45,295 nucleotides of DNA from an uncultured Clostridia bacterium (GTDB taxonomy: Bacteria > Bacillota > Clostridia > Oscillospirales > Butyricicoccaceae): positions 1-45,295 of the forward strand of contig CAMEZQ010000014.1 of assembly GCA_945947915.1 (NCBI GenBank). The letters run 5' to 3'. Made by a program: the position numbers and the translations under genes. A model generated the notes under the pieces. The model did no database searches. It saw only the letters and a program-made list of their open reading frames with translations, and was not told the DNA's origin. How positions within the stretch are numbered: position 1 is the first letter of the stretch; every line of letters begins with the position of its first letter. Shown in pieces: positions 23,717-32,597 of the stretch.

Positions 23717-24280
23717 TCATTCCCCGCACAGCAGGCCGCCGATCAGCATGAGATATTCCGGCAGCGTCTGACCGCGGATCCAGAGAACAGGTCTTCCCAG
23801 ATAGCGCTCGGCCGTTTTCCCCACATCGCCGCCCAGGGCTTCGATGGAATGACGCATCTCCGTGGGTCTGCGGCAAGGCGCCCCGTCTGCCCGTGCGCGC
23901 CGGGCACACAGGCCGCAGGTCCCGGCCCAAAGCGCCAGTGACCCCGGCACCGCGGCTTCCATCTGCGTCAATTCTTCCACCATGCGTACCTTTTCCGCAC
24001 TGTGCGCGTCGAGCATTGCCTGAACGGTCTGGCCGGGCTGCGGCACCAGGCGATATGCCACCAGATGCAGGCGGCTGTAGCGGCTCCAGATCTCCATGGG
24101 GTCAAAATCAAAGGACGGACAGGACCAGCGGCTGTTATAATTGGGACAGGCCTTACACATCTCCAAAAAATACCCCACGTTGACACATCCGGCCAAGTAT
24201 TCCTGCATGGGAACATCGGTTTCCGTGCGCCAGACGGTACAAACCGAATCGGTACGGACGCAGATCTCTTCTTTTTTCAT
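23717..24280 (-). CDS. DUF2284 predicted metal-binding protein
   Basis: A 187-residue Cys-rich protein of the DUF2284 family. It has the motif CKACPNYNSRWSCPSFDFDP (about residues 42-61) and a second Cys group around CGLCARRARADGAPC. The spacing resembles iron-sulfur ligation, and family members are often annotated as predicted metal-binding proteins; biochemical function is unknown. ATG 24280 begins MKKEEICVRTDSVCTVW with another Cys pair. It stands alone between a terminator and a gap of about 50 bp to the upstream membrane protein gene, with which it may be co-transcribed. Confidence 0.85.
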   Translation of the reverse strand: MKKEEICVRTDSVCTVWRTETDVPMQEYLAGCVNVGYFLEMCKACPNYNSRWSCPSFDFDPMEIWSRYSRLHLVAYRLVPQPGQTVQAMLDAHSAEKVRMVEELTQMEAAVPGSLALWAGTCGLCARRARADGAPCRRPTEMRHSIEALGGDVGKTAERYLGRPVLWIRGQTLPEYLMLIGGLLCGE

Positions 24281-24331
24281 GTTTACACCCTCATCCTATC
24301 CTGTTTTCTCTGTCATGCAGGCAGCGCGTTT

Positions 24332-24859
24332 TCATTCCTGTACCTGGATCGTAATGGGAATGACCGTATCGACCCCATCCCGCACTCCGGTTTCGGGGTC
24401 ATAATAGAATACGCAGAACTGCCCTTCGTACATACCCGCCCGCAGGCGGGCGACCATTCCCGGCTCCAGGGGCAGACGGTCGAGCCGGTATCCCGGCCGT
24501 AGCAGTCCACTCTGGGCCACCGTTTCCTCCCGGATCACGACACGGACGATCAGATCCATTTTTGACCGTGCCGGGTTGACAAAATAGAGCTCAGCCATTT
24601 CTTCCGACAGGTCCAATCCGACCCCGGTCGAAAAGGTCAGGCTGGCAAAGCTGTGGTCATCGCTGCCGGGTACTTCCTGCACCGCAGCCCCTTCTTCCAC
24701 CGGGCAGGCGTTCAGCTCCTGCTGCGGCGCCCGGTCGGGCGGTAGTCCCTGCACCGGCCGACGCGCAAGCCAGCTCCGTCCTGCAAAAACCGCCGCCAGA
24801 ACCAGCACCAGCAAAAGAATGGCTCTCCTCCGCCCGTTTTTGCCGCTGCCGCTGTTCAC
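24332..24859 (-). CDS. Membrane-anchored protein of unknown function
   Basis: A 175-residue protein with a single N-terminal membrane span (RRRAILLLVLVLAAVFAGRSW) after a basic start, then a mainly beta extracytoplasmic domain (SFASLTFSTGVGLDL, MAELYFVNPARSKMDLIVRVVIREE, SGLLRPGYRLDRL, MYEGQFCVFYYDPETG). This resembles short clostridial surface-anchored proteins of unknown role. I chose the GTG start at 24859: it has GGGGGAGAGG just upstream, whereas the two ATG codons at 24883/24880 coincide with the predicted transcription start of the promoter at 24890-24918 and have no ribosome site. Confidence 0.65.
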   Translation of the reverse strand: MNSGSGKNGRRRAILLLVLVLAAVFAGRSWLARRPVQGLPPDRAPQQELNACPVEEGAAVQEVPGSDDHSFASLTFSTGVGLDLSEEMAELYFVNPARSKMDLIVRVVIREETVAQSGLLRPGYRLDRLPLEPGMVARLRAGMYEGQFCVFYYDPETGVRDGVDTVIPITIQVQE

Positions 24860-24889
24860 AAGACCTCTCCCCCTTTTCATCATAATTAG

Positions 24890-24918
24890 ATTATAGACAA
24901 AAAGCAGAAAATGTGCAA
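24890..24918 (-). promoter_or_regulatory. Promoter of the membrane-anchored protein gene
   Basis: TTGCAC (24913-24918) and TATAAT (24890-24895) on the minus strand, exactly 17 bp apart. The start site would fall at about 24883, which argues for the internal GTG start codon. Confidence 0.8.
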
Positions 24919-24920
24919 AT

Positions 24921-24954
24921 AAAAAATGCCGCACGAAACACTCGTGCGGCATTT
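24921..24954 (-). terminator. Terminator of the lon-to-ispH/rpsA gene run
   Basis: AAATGCCGCACGA / TCGTGCGGCATTT with a 5-nt loop, ending in TTTTTTATTT in the minus direction, 17 bases behind the S1 stop. Confidence 0.92.
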
Positions 24955-24971
24955 ACAGATCCCAAAGGATC

Positions 24972-26912
24972 TTATTCGGCTGTTTCTTCCTCAGCGGCAG
25001 GCACCTGCAGGGCCTTGATGCTCAGGGAGATCTTCTTCTTTTCGCTGTCGATATCTGTGATCTTGGCTTCGACCTCTTCACCCAGTGTCAGAGCCTCTTC
25101 GGGCTTGCCGATGCGGCGGTCAGCAGCGATCTGGGAAATATGGATCAGGCCGTCCACACCGGGGATAACTTCGGCAAAAGCGCCAAAGGGCATGAACTTC
25201 ACAATCTTGACCTTAGCGACGTCGCCCTTCTGGAAATTGCTCTCGAACTTGGTCCAGGGGTTGTCTTCGGCACGTCTGTAGCCGAGAGAGATCTTCTTCT
25301 TCTCTGTATCCAGAGCGATGACATAAACGCTGACTTCCTGGCCGATGGTCAGAACTTCAGAAGGATGCTTAACGCGGTTCCAGGACAGCTCGGAAATGTG
25401 GATCATGCCGTCGACGCCGCCGATATCAACGAAAGCACCGTAGCTGGTGAAGGACTTGACAACGCCGGTGTACTCAGCGCCGACCTCGATGGTCTCCCAG
25501 ATCTTGGCGGCAGCTTCTCTGCGCATTTCAGCAGCCAGGACCTTGATGGAACCGACAACGCGTCTTCTCTGCTTGTTGATCTCGGTGATGCGCATCTTGT
25601 GGGTAGTCTTGAGCATCGAATCGAAAGCGGCATCTCTGGGCAGACCGGTCTGGCTTGCGGGAATGAACACGCGGATGCCCATAACCGAAGCAATCACGCC
25701 GCCCTTGTTGGTGTCGACGATGACGCCCTCAACGGTCTCCTTGTTCTCGCAGGCAGCCTCCAGCTTCTCCCAGTTCTTGACGGCGTCCAGACGCTTCTTG
25801 GACAGCATGATCAGGCCCTCGACATCGTTGACACGCATGACATAAGCTTCGATCTCGTCACCGATATGGATGTTCTCAGCAACGTTGAAGGTGGGATCAT
25901 CGGAAAGTTCGGTCATGGGGATATAGCCGGCCTGCTTAACGCCGAGGTCGACATGGATATCCGTGGCGTTGATCTGTGTGATAATGCCCGAAACCTTTTC
26001 TCCTGTATGTAAAGTTTTGAGGGACTGCTCCAAAAGTTCTTCGAAGCTTTCTGTGCCGGTGGTTTTGATTTCTTCAGTCATCTTGTTGTTTACCTCCTTA
26101 ATTATCGAATCGGGTGTGGACGCTCCGGCTGTAATGAAAACATGGCGGCAATGCTTGAACCGGTCCGTTTCGAGCTGCGCCGCTGTTTCAATAAAAACGG
26201 TATTGGCACATAATCTGTGACAAAGCTCGTAGAGATGATTGGAATTGCTGCTTTTCGGATCGCCGATAACGATCACCCCGTCCGACTGTGACGCCTGCGC
26301 CTCGGCCTCTCGCTGCCGAAACTCAGTCGCCTTACATATTGTATCAAAAAACAGTGCATCATGACAAGTGTTTTTTAATTTATTTACAAACTCGTCGAAC
26401 TTTTTTATGCTGAAAGTCGTCTGGCTTACGACGGATATGGGCTTTTCACTGTAATTATTGATAAAACTATCAATTTCTTCCGTACTTTCCGCGATGGTGT
26501 GCGCCGCGCAGCGGGAGGCGATACCCCGGACCTCAGGGTGATGCGGATGCCCGACGATCAGGACATGCCGCCCCTTGGCGGATTCCTCGGATACAATGGC
26601 GTGGATACGGGCCACCTTGGGGCAGGTGGCGTCGACCAGCACACAGCCGGCCCCTTCCAGCCGGTGCAGTTCTTCCACCGGCAGACCATGGGCCCGGACA
26701 ATAACACGGCTGCCCGGCGGCGGTGTCTGTCCTTCCTGCAGCAAGCCAACACCTGCCGTTTCCAGTTTGTGCAGCACGGTATCATTGTGGATCAGGGGAC
26801 CTGCCGACCACACGCGCCCATTCGCGGCGCTTTCCCGGAACGCCATATCGACGGCCCGGCGCACGCCGAAGCAGAACCCGGCCGTTTTGGCCGCAATGAT
26901 CTCTGTCGCCAT
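24972..26912 (-). CDS. ispH-rpsA: Fused 4-hydroxy-3-methylbut-2-enyl diphosphate reductase / ribosomal protein S1
   Basis: A 646-residue fusion typical of Clostridia. Residues 1 to about 277 are IspH (LytB), the last enzyme of the MEP isoprenoid pathway, with the three cluster cysteines C14 (GFCFGV), C97 (ATCPK) and C193 (ICKAT), and the [11 protein letters not shown] segment. From about 305 follow four S1 RNA-binding repeats, the third being the best conserved ([21 protein letters not shown]). ATG 26912 follows AGGAGG by ten bases; the same frame is open further upstream but overlaps plsC. An AAGGAGG and ATG lie exactly at the junction, so free S1 (369 aa) may also be made. Confidence 0.95.
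   Translation of the reverse strand: MATEIIAAKTAGFCFGVRRAVDMAFRESAANGRVWSAGPLIHNDTVLHKLETAGVGLLQEGQTPPPGSRVIVRAHGLPVEELHRLEGAGCVLVDATCPKVARIHAIVSEESAKGRHVLIVGHPHHPEVRGIASRCAAHTIAESTEEIDSFINNYSEKPISVVSQTTFSIKKFDEFVNKLKNTCHDALFFDTICKATEFRQREAEAQASQSDGVIVIGDPKSSNSNHLYELCHRLCANTVFIETAAQLETDRFKHCRHVFITAGASTPDSIIKEVNNKMTEEIKTTGTESFEELLEQSLKTLHTGEKVSGIITQINATDIHVDLGVKQAGYIPMTELSDDPTFNVAENIHIGDEIEAYVMRVNDVEGLIMLSKKRLDAVKNWEKLEAACENKETVEGVIVDTNKGGVIASVMGIRVFIPASQTGLPRDAAFDSMLKTTHKMRITEINKQRRRVVGSIKVLAAEMRREAAAKIWETIEVGAEYTGVVKSFTSYGAFVDIGGVDGMIHISELSWNRVKHPSEVLTIGQEVSVYVIALDTEKKKISLGYRRAEDNPWTKFESNFQKGDVAKVKIVKFMPFGAFAEVIPGVDGLIHISQIAADRRIGKPEEALTLGEEVEAKITDIDSEKKKISLSIKALQVPAAEEETAE
26079..26099 (-). 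promoter_or_regulatory. Internal ribosome-binding site and in-frame ATG at the IspH-S1 junction
   Basis: AAGGAGG (26093-26099, minus strand) lies 11 nt ahead of ATG 26081, which is in frame with both halves and begins MTEEIKTTG. The SD overlaps codons for Lys-Glu-Val of the linker. Starting here would give a 369-residue S1 alone. Confidence 0.6.
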
Positions 26913-26938
26913 AGAAACATATCCTCCTGCCGTCGGGC

Positions 26939-27529
26939 TCATCCTTCGAGCTGCGGCGTATCGCCCAGCTCGTGGATCCGGCGCATGACCTCCTCGGTCA
27001 CCTTCTGATAATCCTCCGAAGTCGGCCGGCCTTCGACCTGCGGATAATAGGGCGTGCCGTAGACCAGCGTACAGCCGCGGAAAGCCTTGCGCCCCGGCGT
27101 GATATGCACCGGGATGATCGGCACGCCGGCCTTGAGGGCCAGCATACTGGCGCCGGACTTGGGCTCTGACACCTTTCCGTCCTTGACGCGGGTGCCTTCG
27201 GGGAAAATGATCAGCTTTTCCCCCTCTTTCAGAGCTTTCAGCGAATATTTGACGGCGCTGATGTCGTTGCCGCCGCGGCTGACGGGATAAGCGCCGAATT
27301 TTTTCAGAAGCCAACCCAGCAGCGGCACCTGAAAGAGTTCTTTTTTGGCCATGGCCGCATACTGCTTCCGGTCCCCCAGCGACAGGACCACCATGACAGA
27401 ATCAATGTTGGCCGTATGATTGCCGCAGATAATGGCCGGTCCCTGCACCAAATGCTCCCGGCCGATGAACCGGAAGCGGTAGATGGGCCACAAAACGATA
27501 TAAACGATCCAATACGCAAGCTTAAACAT
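26939..27529 (-). CDS. plsC: 1-acyl-sn-glycerol-3-phosphate acyltransferase
   Basis: A 196-residue membrane-associated acyltransferase that makes phosphatidic acid from lysophosphatidic acid. Motifs: NHTANIDS (the HX4D catalytic box, about 37-44), FGAYPVSRGG (substrate binding), FPEGTR (about 110-115) and VPIIPVHI. A hydrophobic N-terminal helix (LAYWIVYIVLWPIY) anchors it. It overlaps the end of cmk by eight bases and lies 26 bp ahead of the ispH-rpsA fusion; cmk-plsC-ispH-rpsA is a common clostridial order. Confidence 0.95.
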   Translation of the reverse strand: MFKLAYWIVYIVLWPIYRFRFIGREHLVQGPAIICGNHTANIDSVMVVLSLGDRKQYAAMAKKELFQVPLLGWLLKKFGAYPVSRGGNDISAVKYSLKALKEGEKLIIFPEGTRVKDGKVSEPKSGASMLALKAGVPIIPVHITPGRKAFRGCTLVYGTPYYPQVEGRPTSEDYQKVTEEVMRRIHELGDTPQLEG

Positions 27530-28205
27530 CGGCGACCTTCCTTCTGATCACGGCTTTGATGGCTTCCACCGACTGCGCCAGGTCAAGATCCGTGGTATCG
27601 ACCAGCACGGCGTCGTCGGCCGGGCGCAGAGGCGCCAATGCGCGCTCGGAATCCTTTTTATCCCGCTGACGCAGGTTTTCCAGAACGTCCTCAAAAACCA
27701 CATCCTGTCCCTTTTCGCGCAGCTCGTTATACCGGCGGCGGGCCCGGGCCGTATCGTCGGCCGTCAGAAAAATCTTGACTTCGGCCTTTGGCAGAATGAC
27801 GGTGCCGATGTCCCGTCCATCCATGATCACGCTGTTGCTGGCCGCCAGGGTCCGCTGCAGCTCCAGCAGGAACGCCCGCACCTCCGGCACAGCCGAAACG
27901 GCGGAAGCGTATTTGGAGACTGCCTCCGTGCGGATCTCCGCGGAAACGTCCTCCCCGTTCAGATAGATATGCTGCGCGCCGTCCTGATAACCGATATCGA
28001 CGCGGATATCAGACAGCACGCCGGCCACCGCCGCCGCATCTGCCGGCGTATATCCCAGGCGCTGCGCATAGAGGCCGATGGCCCGGTACATGGCGCCCGT
28101 ATCGACATAAATAAAGCCGAGTTCCCTTGCCAGCAGCCTGGCTATAGTGCTCTTCCCGGCGCCCGAAGGCCCGTCGATGGCAATATTGACCTTTTGCTTG
28201 TCCAT
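27522..28205 (-). CDS. cmk: Cytidylate kinase
   Basis: A 227-residue (d)CMP kinase. P-loop IAIDGPSGAGKSTIA at about 8-22, YVDTGAMYRAIG for the NMP-binding part, and MDGRDIGTVILP further on (about 128-139). It phosphorylates CMP/dCMP to the diphosphate. ATG 28205 directly abuts the stop of the flavoprotein gene, and it overlaps plsC by eight bases, so translation is tightly coupled. Confidence 0.97.
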   Translation of the reverse strand: MDKQKVNIAIDGPSGAGKSTIARLLARELGFIYVDTGAMYRAIGLYAQRLGYTPADAAAVAGVLSDIRVDIGYQDGAQHIYLNGEDVSAEIRTEAVSKYASAVSAVPEVRAFLLELQRTLAASNSVIMDGRDIGTVILPKAEVKIFLTADDTARARRRYNELREKGQDVVFEDVLENLRQRDKKDSERALAPLRPADDAVLVDTTDLDLAQSVEAIKAVIRRKVADV

Positions 28206-29438
28206 TTATTCTTTCGTCCTCTCTGCGGCAGACTGCCCGGCGCAGTGTCCGGTCGACCAGGCGATCTGCAGATTGAAGCCGCCCGTATAGGCGTCAACGT
28301 CGATGATCTCCCCCGCGAAATACAGGCCTTCCACCCGTTTGGAAGCCATGGTGCGCGGATCGATCTCCTTGACGGAAACGCCGCCGGCCGTGATGATGGC
28401 CTCGTCGAAGGGCCCGGTACCCGTGATCTCCAGCGTAAAATCCTTGATCAGCCGCACGAGCTCCATCCGTTCCTGCCGCGTGACGGCGTTGACCTTCTTA
28501 TGCGGCTGTATACCCGAAAGGCCGACCATCACCGGGATCAGCTTGGCCGGCAGCAGCCTGCCCAGCGCGTTGGCGAAATCCCGGTTGAGATTCTCCTCAA
28601 AATCGCGCAGCACGCGGCGGTCGAGGGCCTCATGATCCAGCGCCGGCTTGAGATCGATGTGCAGGGTACATGGGAACAGCCCATCCCGGGCCACATGGGC
28701 CGACGCGCTCAGAATGACCGGCCCGGAAACGCCGCTGTGGGTAAAGATCATTTCGCCGAAATCATTATAAATCGTTTTTCCGTTTTTGGAAAGTGCAACG
28801 GCGACATTTTTCAGCGACAGTCCTTCCAGCCGCGCCGGCAGCCGTCCCTTTGCCTCCAGCGGCACCAGAGAAGGCCGCAGCGGCGTGACCGTATGCCCCA
28901 ACGCGGCAGCCAGACGGTATCCGCTGCCGTCGGAGCCGGTCTTGGGATAAGAACGGCCCCCGGTGGCCAGAATGACCTCGGTGCAGGGATAGCGCCCATG
29001 GAGGCCGCGGACGGCGCAGACGGCGTTTTCCTGTGTTTCAATGCCGGTGACGCGGTCGGTGATGATGCGGATGCCCCGGCGGCGGATGGCCTCCAGCAGA
29101 GCGCCGCTGATGTCCCGGGCGTTGTCCGATACCGGGAACACGCGATTGCCGCGCTCGGTCTTGAGCGGAACGCCCAATCCTTCAAAAAAGTCCATGGCAT
29201 CGGCCGAATCAAAGCTGTTAAAGGCACTGTAAAGGAATCGGCCATTACCGGGAACATTGCGGATAAGGGTCTGCACGTCGCAATTATTGGTCAAGTTGCA
29301 GCGTCCCTTACCCGTGATGTTGAGCTTGAATCCCGGCCGGCTCCCCCGTTCCAGCAGAAAGACTTCGCCGCCTGCGTCCTTTGCCGCGATGGCGGCCATC
29401 ATACCCGCGGCGCCGGCGCCGACGACCGCGATGCTCAT
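28206..29438 (-). CDS. HI0933/BaiN-family FAD-dependent oxidoreductase
   Basis: A 410-residue flavoprotein of the HI0933 (YhiN/BaiN) family. The N-terminal dinucleotide fold is VVGAGAAGMMAAIAA; the family signature GSRPGFKLNITGKGRCNLTN follows, with ILATGGRSYPKTGSDGSGY in the middle and YFAGEIIDVDAYTGGFNLQ near the C-terminus. Some members reduce bile-acid intermediates in gut clostridia, but most have no proven substrate, so I leave the symbol empty. ATG 29438 overlaps the stop of the RpiR regulator gene by four bases. Confidence 0.9.
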   Translation of the reverse strand: MSIAVVGAGAAGMMAAIAAKDAGGEVFLLERGSRPGFKLNITGKGRCNLTNNCDVQTLIRNVPGNGRFLYSAFNSFDSADAMDFFEGLGVPLKTERGNRVFPVSDNARDISGALLEAIRRRGIRIITDRVTGIETQENAVCAVRGLHGRYPCTEVILATGGRSYPKTGSDGSGYRLAAALGHTVTPLRPSLVPLEAKGRLPARLEGLSLKNVAVALSKNGKTIYNDFGEMIFTHSGVSGPVILSASAHVARDGLFPCTLHIDLKPALDHEALDRRVLRDFEENLNRDFANALGRLLPAKLIPVMVGLSGIQPHKKVNAVTRQERMELVRLIKDFTLEITGTGPFDEAIITAGGVSVKEIDPRTMASKRVEGLYFAGEIIDVDAYTGGFNLQIAWSTGHCAGQSAAERTKE

Positions 29439-30280
29439 GCCTGTCCTCCCATCGTAAAGGAAGCGGCTTCCTCCGAAAGGCGCAGACGCTTTTGCGCTTT
29501 TTCGTTATTCCTCGCCAGCAGGCAGATAATGCTGCCGCAAAGGGAGATCAGCGGCGCCAGTGTGCCGTTGATGCCGTAATCCCCGTATTCGGAAACCAGA
29601 TTGATATCGGCGTAATCGGCGATCTCCGAATGGGCGCCCTCGCTGATGGTTACGACGCAGGCCTCTCTGTGCCGTGCGTAAGCCGCCATTTTATGGGTAT
29701 TTTCACTGTGTATCGGGAAACTGATCAGCAGCAGCAAATCTCCCGAATCGATATCGGAAATGGCCGACAGCGGCTCGATGCCCGTGTGATTGACGTCGCA
29801 GACGTTCTGCAGCAACAGACGCAGATAGCAGGCCAGATACTGGGCAGCCGCCGACGCATATCCCTGGCCGTAGATGAAAACGCGGGAGCTCATGGACAGC
29901 CGGGTACAAAGGTTTTTAACAGCGTCGACCGGGTTGAGCTCGACCGTCTTCTTGATATTCATGGCATCGGTGGCCGCGATGCCTTCAAAAACGTCCCGGT
30001 CGTTGGGGTCATCAGCCATCAGTTCAAACCGCGAGAGGGTCGAAAGCCGGTATTTGAGCTCCAGCTGCAGCGCCTGCTGAAATTCGCTGTAGCCGCTGTA
30101 CCCCAGCGCCACGGCAAACCGCATAACGGTCGACTGGCTGACGCCCGAGACCGCGGCCAGCTCAAAGGAACTCATAAAGGCAGCCTTATCGCAGTGATCG
30201 GTGATAAATGCAGCCAGCAGACGCTGTCCTTTGGTAAACCCCGGATATTTTTCCGATATTGCTTCGTTGATTCGCTTCAT
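29435..30280 (-). CDS. MurR/RpiR family transcriptional regulator
   Basis: A 281-residue regulator. The N-terminal HTH_6 domain (about 1-77: FTKGQRLLAAFITDH, ELAAVSGVSQSTVMRFAVALGYSGYSEFQQAL) binds DNA; the C-terminal SIS domain (about 125-250: VFIYGQGYASAAAQYLA, LLLLISFPIHSENT, SLCGSIICLLA) should sense a phosphosugar. No sugar-catabolic gene is adjacent, so the regulon is not evident. The neighbours are a flavoprotein downstream (four-base overlap) and rluB upstream. ATG 30280 follows GGGGGA. Confidence 0.92.
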   Translation of the reverse strand: MKRINEAISEKYPGFTKGQRLLAAFITDHCDKAAFMSSFELAAVSGVSQSTVMRFAVALGYSGYSEFQQALQLELKYRLSTLSRFELMADDPNDRDVFEGIAATDAMNIKKTVELNPVDAVKNLCTRLSMSSRVFIYGQGYASAAAQYLACYLRLLLQNVCDVNHTGIEPLSAISDIDSGDLLLLISFPIHSENTHKMAAYARHREACVVTISEGAHSEIADYADINLVSEYGDYGINGTLAPLISLCGSIICLLARNNEKAQKRLRLSEEAASFTMGGQA

Positions 30281-30317
30281 CTTGGATCCCCCACTTCCCT
30301 TGTTTCTGTATCAGACT

Positions 30318-31049
30318 TTAAAGTGACTTCAAATAGCTGACCTCTTCATCTGTCAGGTAACGGTAGGTCCCGCTGGGCAGATCGGAAAGCAGAAGCCGCC
30401 CCACGGCCACCCGCTTGAGGGAACGCACAGTGAACCCGCACTGGGTGCACATGCGGCGGATCTGCCTGTTCTTGCCCTCGCGGATGCTGACGGTCAGAAT
30501 ACAGCCGTCGTCCAGATCGGTAACTCTGCGGCATTTGGCCGGGGCCAGCCGGATGCCGTCGATAGTCATCGGCCGGGACAACAGCGTCTCCGCCGGCACG
30601 CCCGGGCAGCCGTTATCATACAGGATGTTGAGCAGATAGGTCTTATAGACCTTATGTGACGGATGGGTCAGCCGATTGGTCAATTCTCCGTCGTTGGTCA
30701 TCAGCAGCAGACCCTCGGAATGCATATCCAGGCGTCCTACCGGATAAATGCGCTCCGGAATGTCCCGCACCAGGTCCAGGACCGTTCTGCGTCCCGCCTC
30801 ATCCGACAAGGTGGTCACATAACCGCGCGGTTTGTTGAGCATGATGTAGATCTTTTTATCCGCCTGGCCGCCGGCTGCGGGCAGCGGTTTGCCGAAAAAC
30901 GTGATCTCATCCAGCGCGGGATCGGCGCTCTCCCCCAAAATCGCTGTAATGCCATTTACCTTTACAGCGCCCTCTTTGATGTATTCTTCAGCCTTTCTTC
31001 TCGAGCAGATCCCCTGCTCGGAGAGGATCTTCTGCAGTCTTTCTTTCAC
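30318..31049 (-). CDS. rluB: Large-subunit rRNA pseudouridine synthase (RluB/RsuA type)
   Basis: A 243-residue protein with an N-terminal S4 domain (RLQKILSEQGICSRRKAEEYI) and a catalytic domain with the catalytic-Asp motif YPVGRLDMHSEGLLLMTNDG (the Asp of GRLD) and REGKNRQIRRM. It isomerises uridine in 23S rRNA. The start is GTG 31049, four bases behind the dacF stop, with a weak ribosome site, so coupling to the upstream gene is likely. The RluB/RluE/RluF subtype cannot be settled by eye. Confidence 0.92.
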   Translation of the reverse strand: MKERLQKILSEQGICSRRKAEEYIKEGAVKVNGITAILGESADPALDEITFFGKPLPAAGGQADKKIYIMLNKPRGYVTTLSDEAGRRTVLDLVRDIPERIYPVGRLDMHSEGLLLMTNDGELTNRLTHPSHKVYKTYLLNILYDNGCPGVPAETLLSRPMTIDGIRLAPAKCRRVTDLDDGCILTVSIREGKNRQIRRMCTQCGFTVRSLKRVAVGRLLLSDLPSGTYRYLTDEEVSYLKSL

Positions 31050-31053
31050 AGCT

Positions 31054-32148
31054 TCACATTCCCATCACTCGATCCAGAAGCCGCCGCCAAAACCCCTGAT
31101 CGGCCGCCGGCTTCTGAACGTCTTTTTCGTAATATACCTCTGTGCGGAACAATTCGCGTCCGTCAAGGGATACCGCCGCATATCCGAAACGATCTCCGGC
31201 CTGCACGGGTCCGTAGACCATGCGCGGCCCGTACAGTGTGACCGTGACCTTTTCGCGCTCTCCGGCCAGCAGGCCCATCTCAAAGCCCTCGCGGATGTAC
31301 AGGCCGCATCTTTCCCCGGTGCCCGAGACCGCCGGCACACTGGCCAGATGTCCGGCCTGCAGCAGAGCCTGCCGCGTCAGGCCGCTGAAAGCCTCTTCGT
31401 AAAGGGCGATATGGTCATTCCAATCGTCAGGCGCGGCCAGGGTCACCGCGATCAGCATCCGGCCTTCCCTGCAGGCGGCGCTGGCCAGGCAGCGCCCCGA
31501 CCGGCGGGTATACCCGGTCTTGATGCCGCAGGCATCCGGATACAATGCCAGCAGCTTATTGTGGTTTTTCATAAAGCGTCCCGCGGCCTGGATGCTTTGG
31601 GTACGCACGATGGTCTGAAACGCCTCGTTTTCCATGGCTGCCGCCGCCAGAACGGCCAGGTCGGCAGCCGTCGTATAATGGGCCGCGTCATCCAGTCCGT
31701 TCGGATTGGTAAAAGACGTATCTGCCAGCCCCAGTTCCGCCGCCCGCCGGTTCATCAGCGCGACAAAATCTTCACCGTTGCCGGACAGGATCCCCGCAAG
31801 CGCCACCGCGGCATCGTTGCCGCTCTGCAGCATCAATCCGTAGAGAAGATCGGAAACCGTCACCTCTTCCCCGGCGCGCAGATACATGGAAGACCCTTCG
31901 ATGCCGACCCATTCCGGCCGAATGACCACCGTCTGTGCCGGGTCGTATCGTTCCAGCGCCACCAGCGCCGTCATGATCTTCGTCGTGCTGGCCATAGGCC
32001 GGCGCTCGCCGGCATTCTTTTCATACAGGAACGTCTCTGTCAGCGGATCGTACAGCGCGGCGCACTCCGCCGAAAGCGCCACTGCATAGATCTGCTGCGG
32101 CGCTGCCAGGACCAGGAATATCAAAAAAGCACAAATCCATCGTTTCAT
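31054..32148 (-). CDS. dacF: D-alanyl-D-alanine carboxypeptidase (DacF/PBP5 type)
   Basis: A 364-residue secreted low-molecular-weight penicillin-binding protein with signal peptide (WICAFLIFLVLAAPQQIYA). The three serine-peptidase motifs are STTK (about 54-57), SGN and KTG (HNKLL...CGIKTGYT), followed by a C-terminal beta domain. It trims the terminal D-Ala of peptidoglycan pentapeptides. Proximity to gerW supports the sporulation-linked DacF type. ATG 32148 is preferred because GAGAGG lies nine bases ahead; a GTG at 32160 lies within that ribosome site. Confidence 0.9.
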   Translation of the reverse strand: MKRWICAFLIFLVLAAPQQIYAVALSAECAALYDPLTETFLYEKNAGERRPMASTTKIMTALVALERYDPAQTVVIRPEWVGIEGSSMYLRAGEEVTVSDLLYGLMLQSGNDAAVALAGILSGNGEDFVALMNRRAAELGLADTSFTNPNGLDDAAHYTTAADLAVLAAAAMENEAFQTIVRTQSIQAAGRFMKNHNKLLALYPDACGIKTGYTRRSGRCLASAACREGRMLIAVTLAAPDDWNDHIALYEEAFSGLTRQALLQAGHLASVPAVSGTGERCGLYIREGFEMGLLAGEREKVTVTLYGPRMVYGPVQAGDRFGYAAVSLDGRELFRTEVYYEKDVQKPAADQGFWRRLLDRVMGM

Positions 32149-32204
32149 AAACCGGTTCACCTCTCAAAACTTTATGGCGGGGCAGACCGGTTTAGAAGCA
32201 AAAA

Positions 32205-32597
32205 TCAGAATATCGGATCTTCCGCGGCGGCAGACGCATCGTCTTTCTTGCCGGGTTTGAACTTGTCGATCAGGCCGGGAGCCATATCGATGATCTTGTC
32301 CAGCGAAGAATTGGTGGGCGGATCGATATAGATCATCCGGACATTCCCGGAAGACACCACGATAAAGGCAATCGGCACGATGGACACGCCGGCACCGCTG
32401 CCCGCCCCGAAAGAGGGCTTATCAGCTTTTGCCGTTCCGTCGCTGCCGCCCGAAGCAAAGCCAAAAGTGACCTTGGACACGGGGATCAGCGTCGTGCCGT
32501 CGGGTGTGGTGATCGGTGTACCGATCACCGTATTGACATCCACAAGTTCTTTCATTTTTGCCATCGTCTGATTCATTACGTCGTTCAAGCTGCTCAT
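32205..32597 (-). CDS. gerW: GerW family sporulation protein (YtfJ)
   Basis: A 130-residue protein of the GerW/YtfJ family: an N-terminal helix MNQTMAKMKELVDVNTVIGTPI, then ITTPDGTTLIPVSKVTFGFASGGSD, a Gly-rich linker, GVSIVPIAFIVVSSGNVRMI and a C-terminal DKIIDMAPGLIDKFK helix. In Bacillus GerW is a forespore protein affecting spore germination. ATG 32597 overlaps the DUF2953 stop by four bases. It supports a spore-forming lifestyle. Confidence 0.92.
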   Translation of the reverse strand: MSSLNDVMNQTMAKMKELVDVNTVIGTPITTPDGTTLIPVSKVTFGFASGGSDGTAKADKPSFGAGSGAGVSIVPIAFIVVSSGNVRMIYIDPPTNSSLDKIIDMAPGLIDKFKPGKKDDASAAAEDPIF

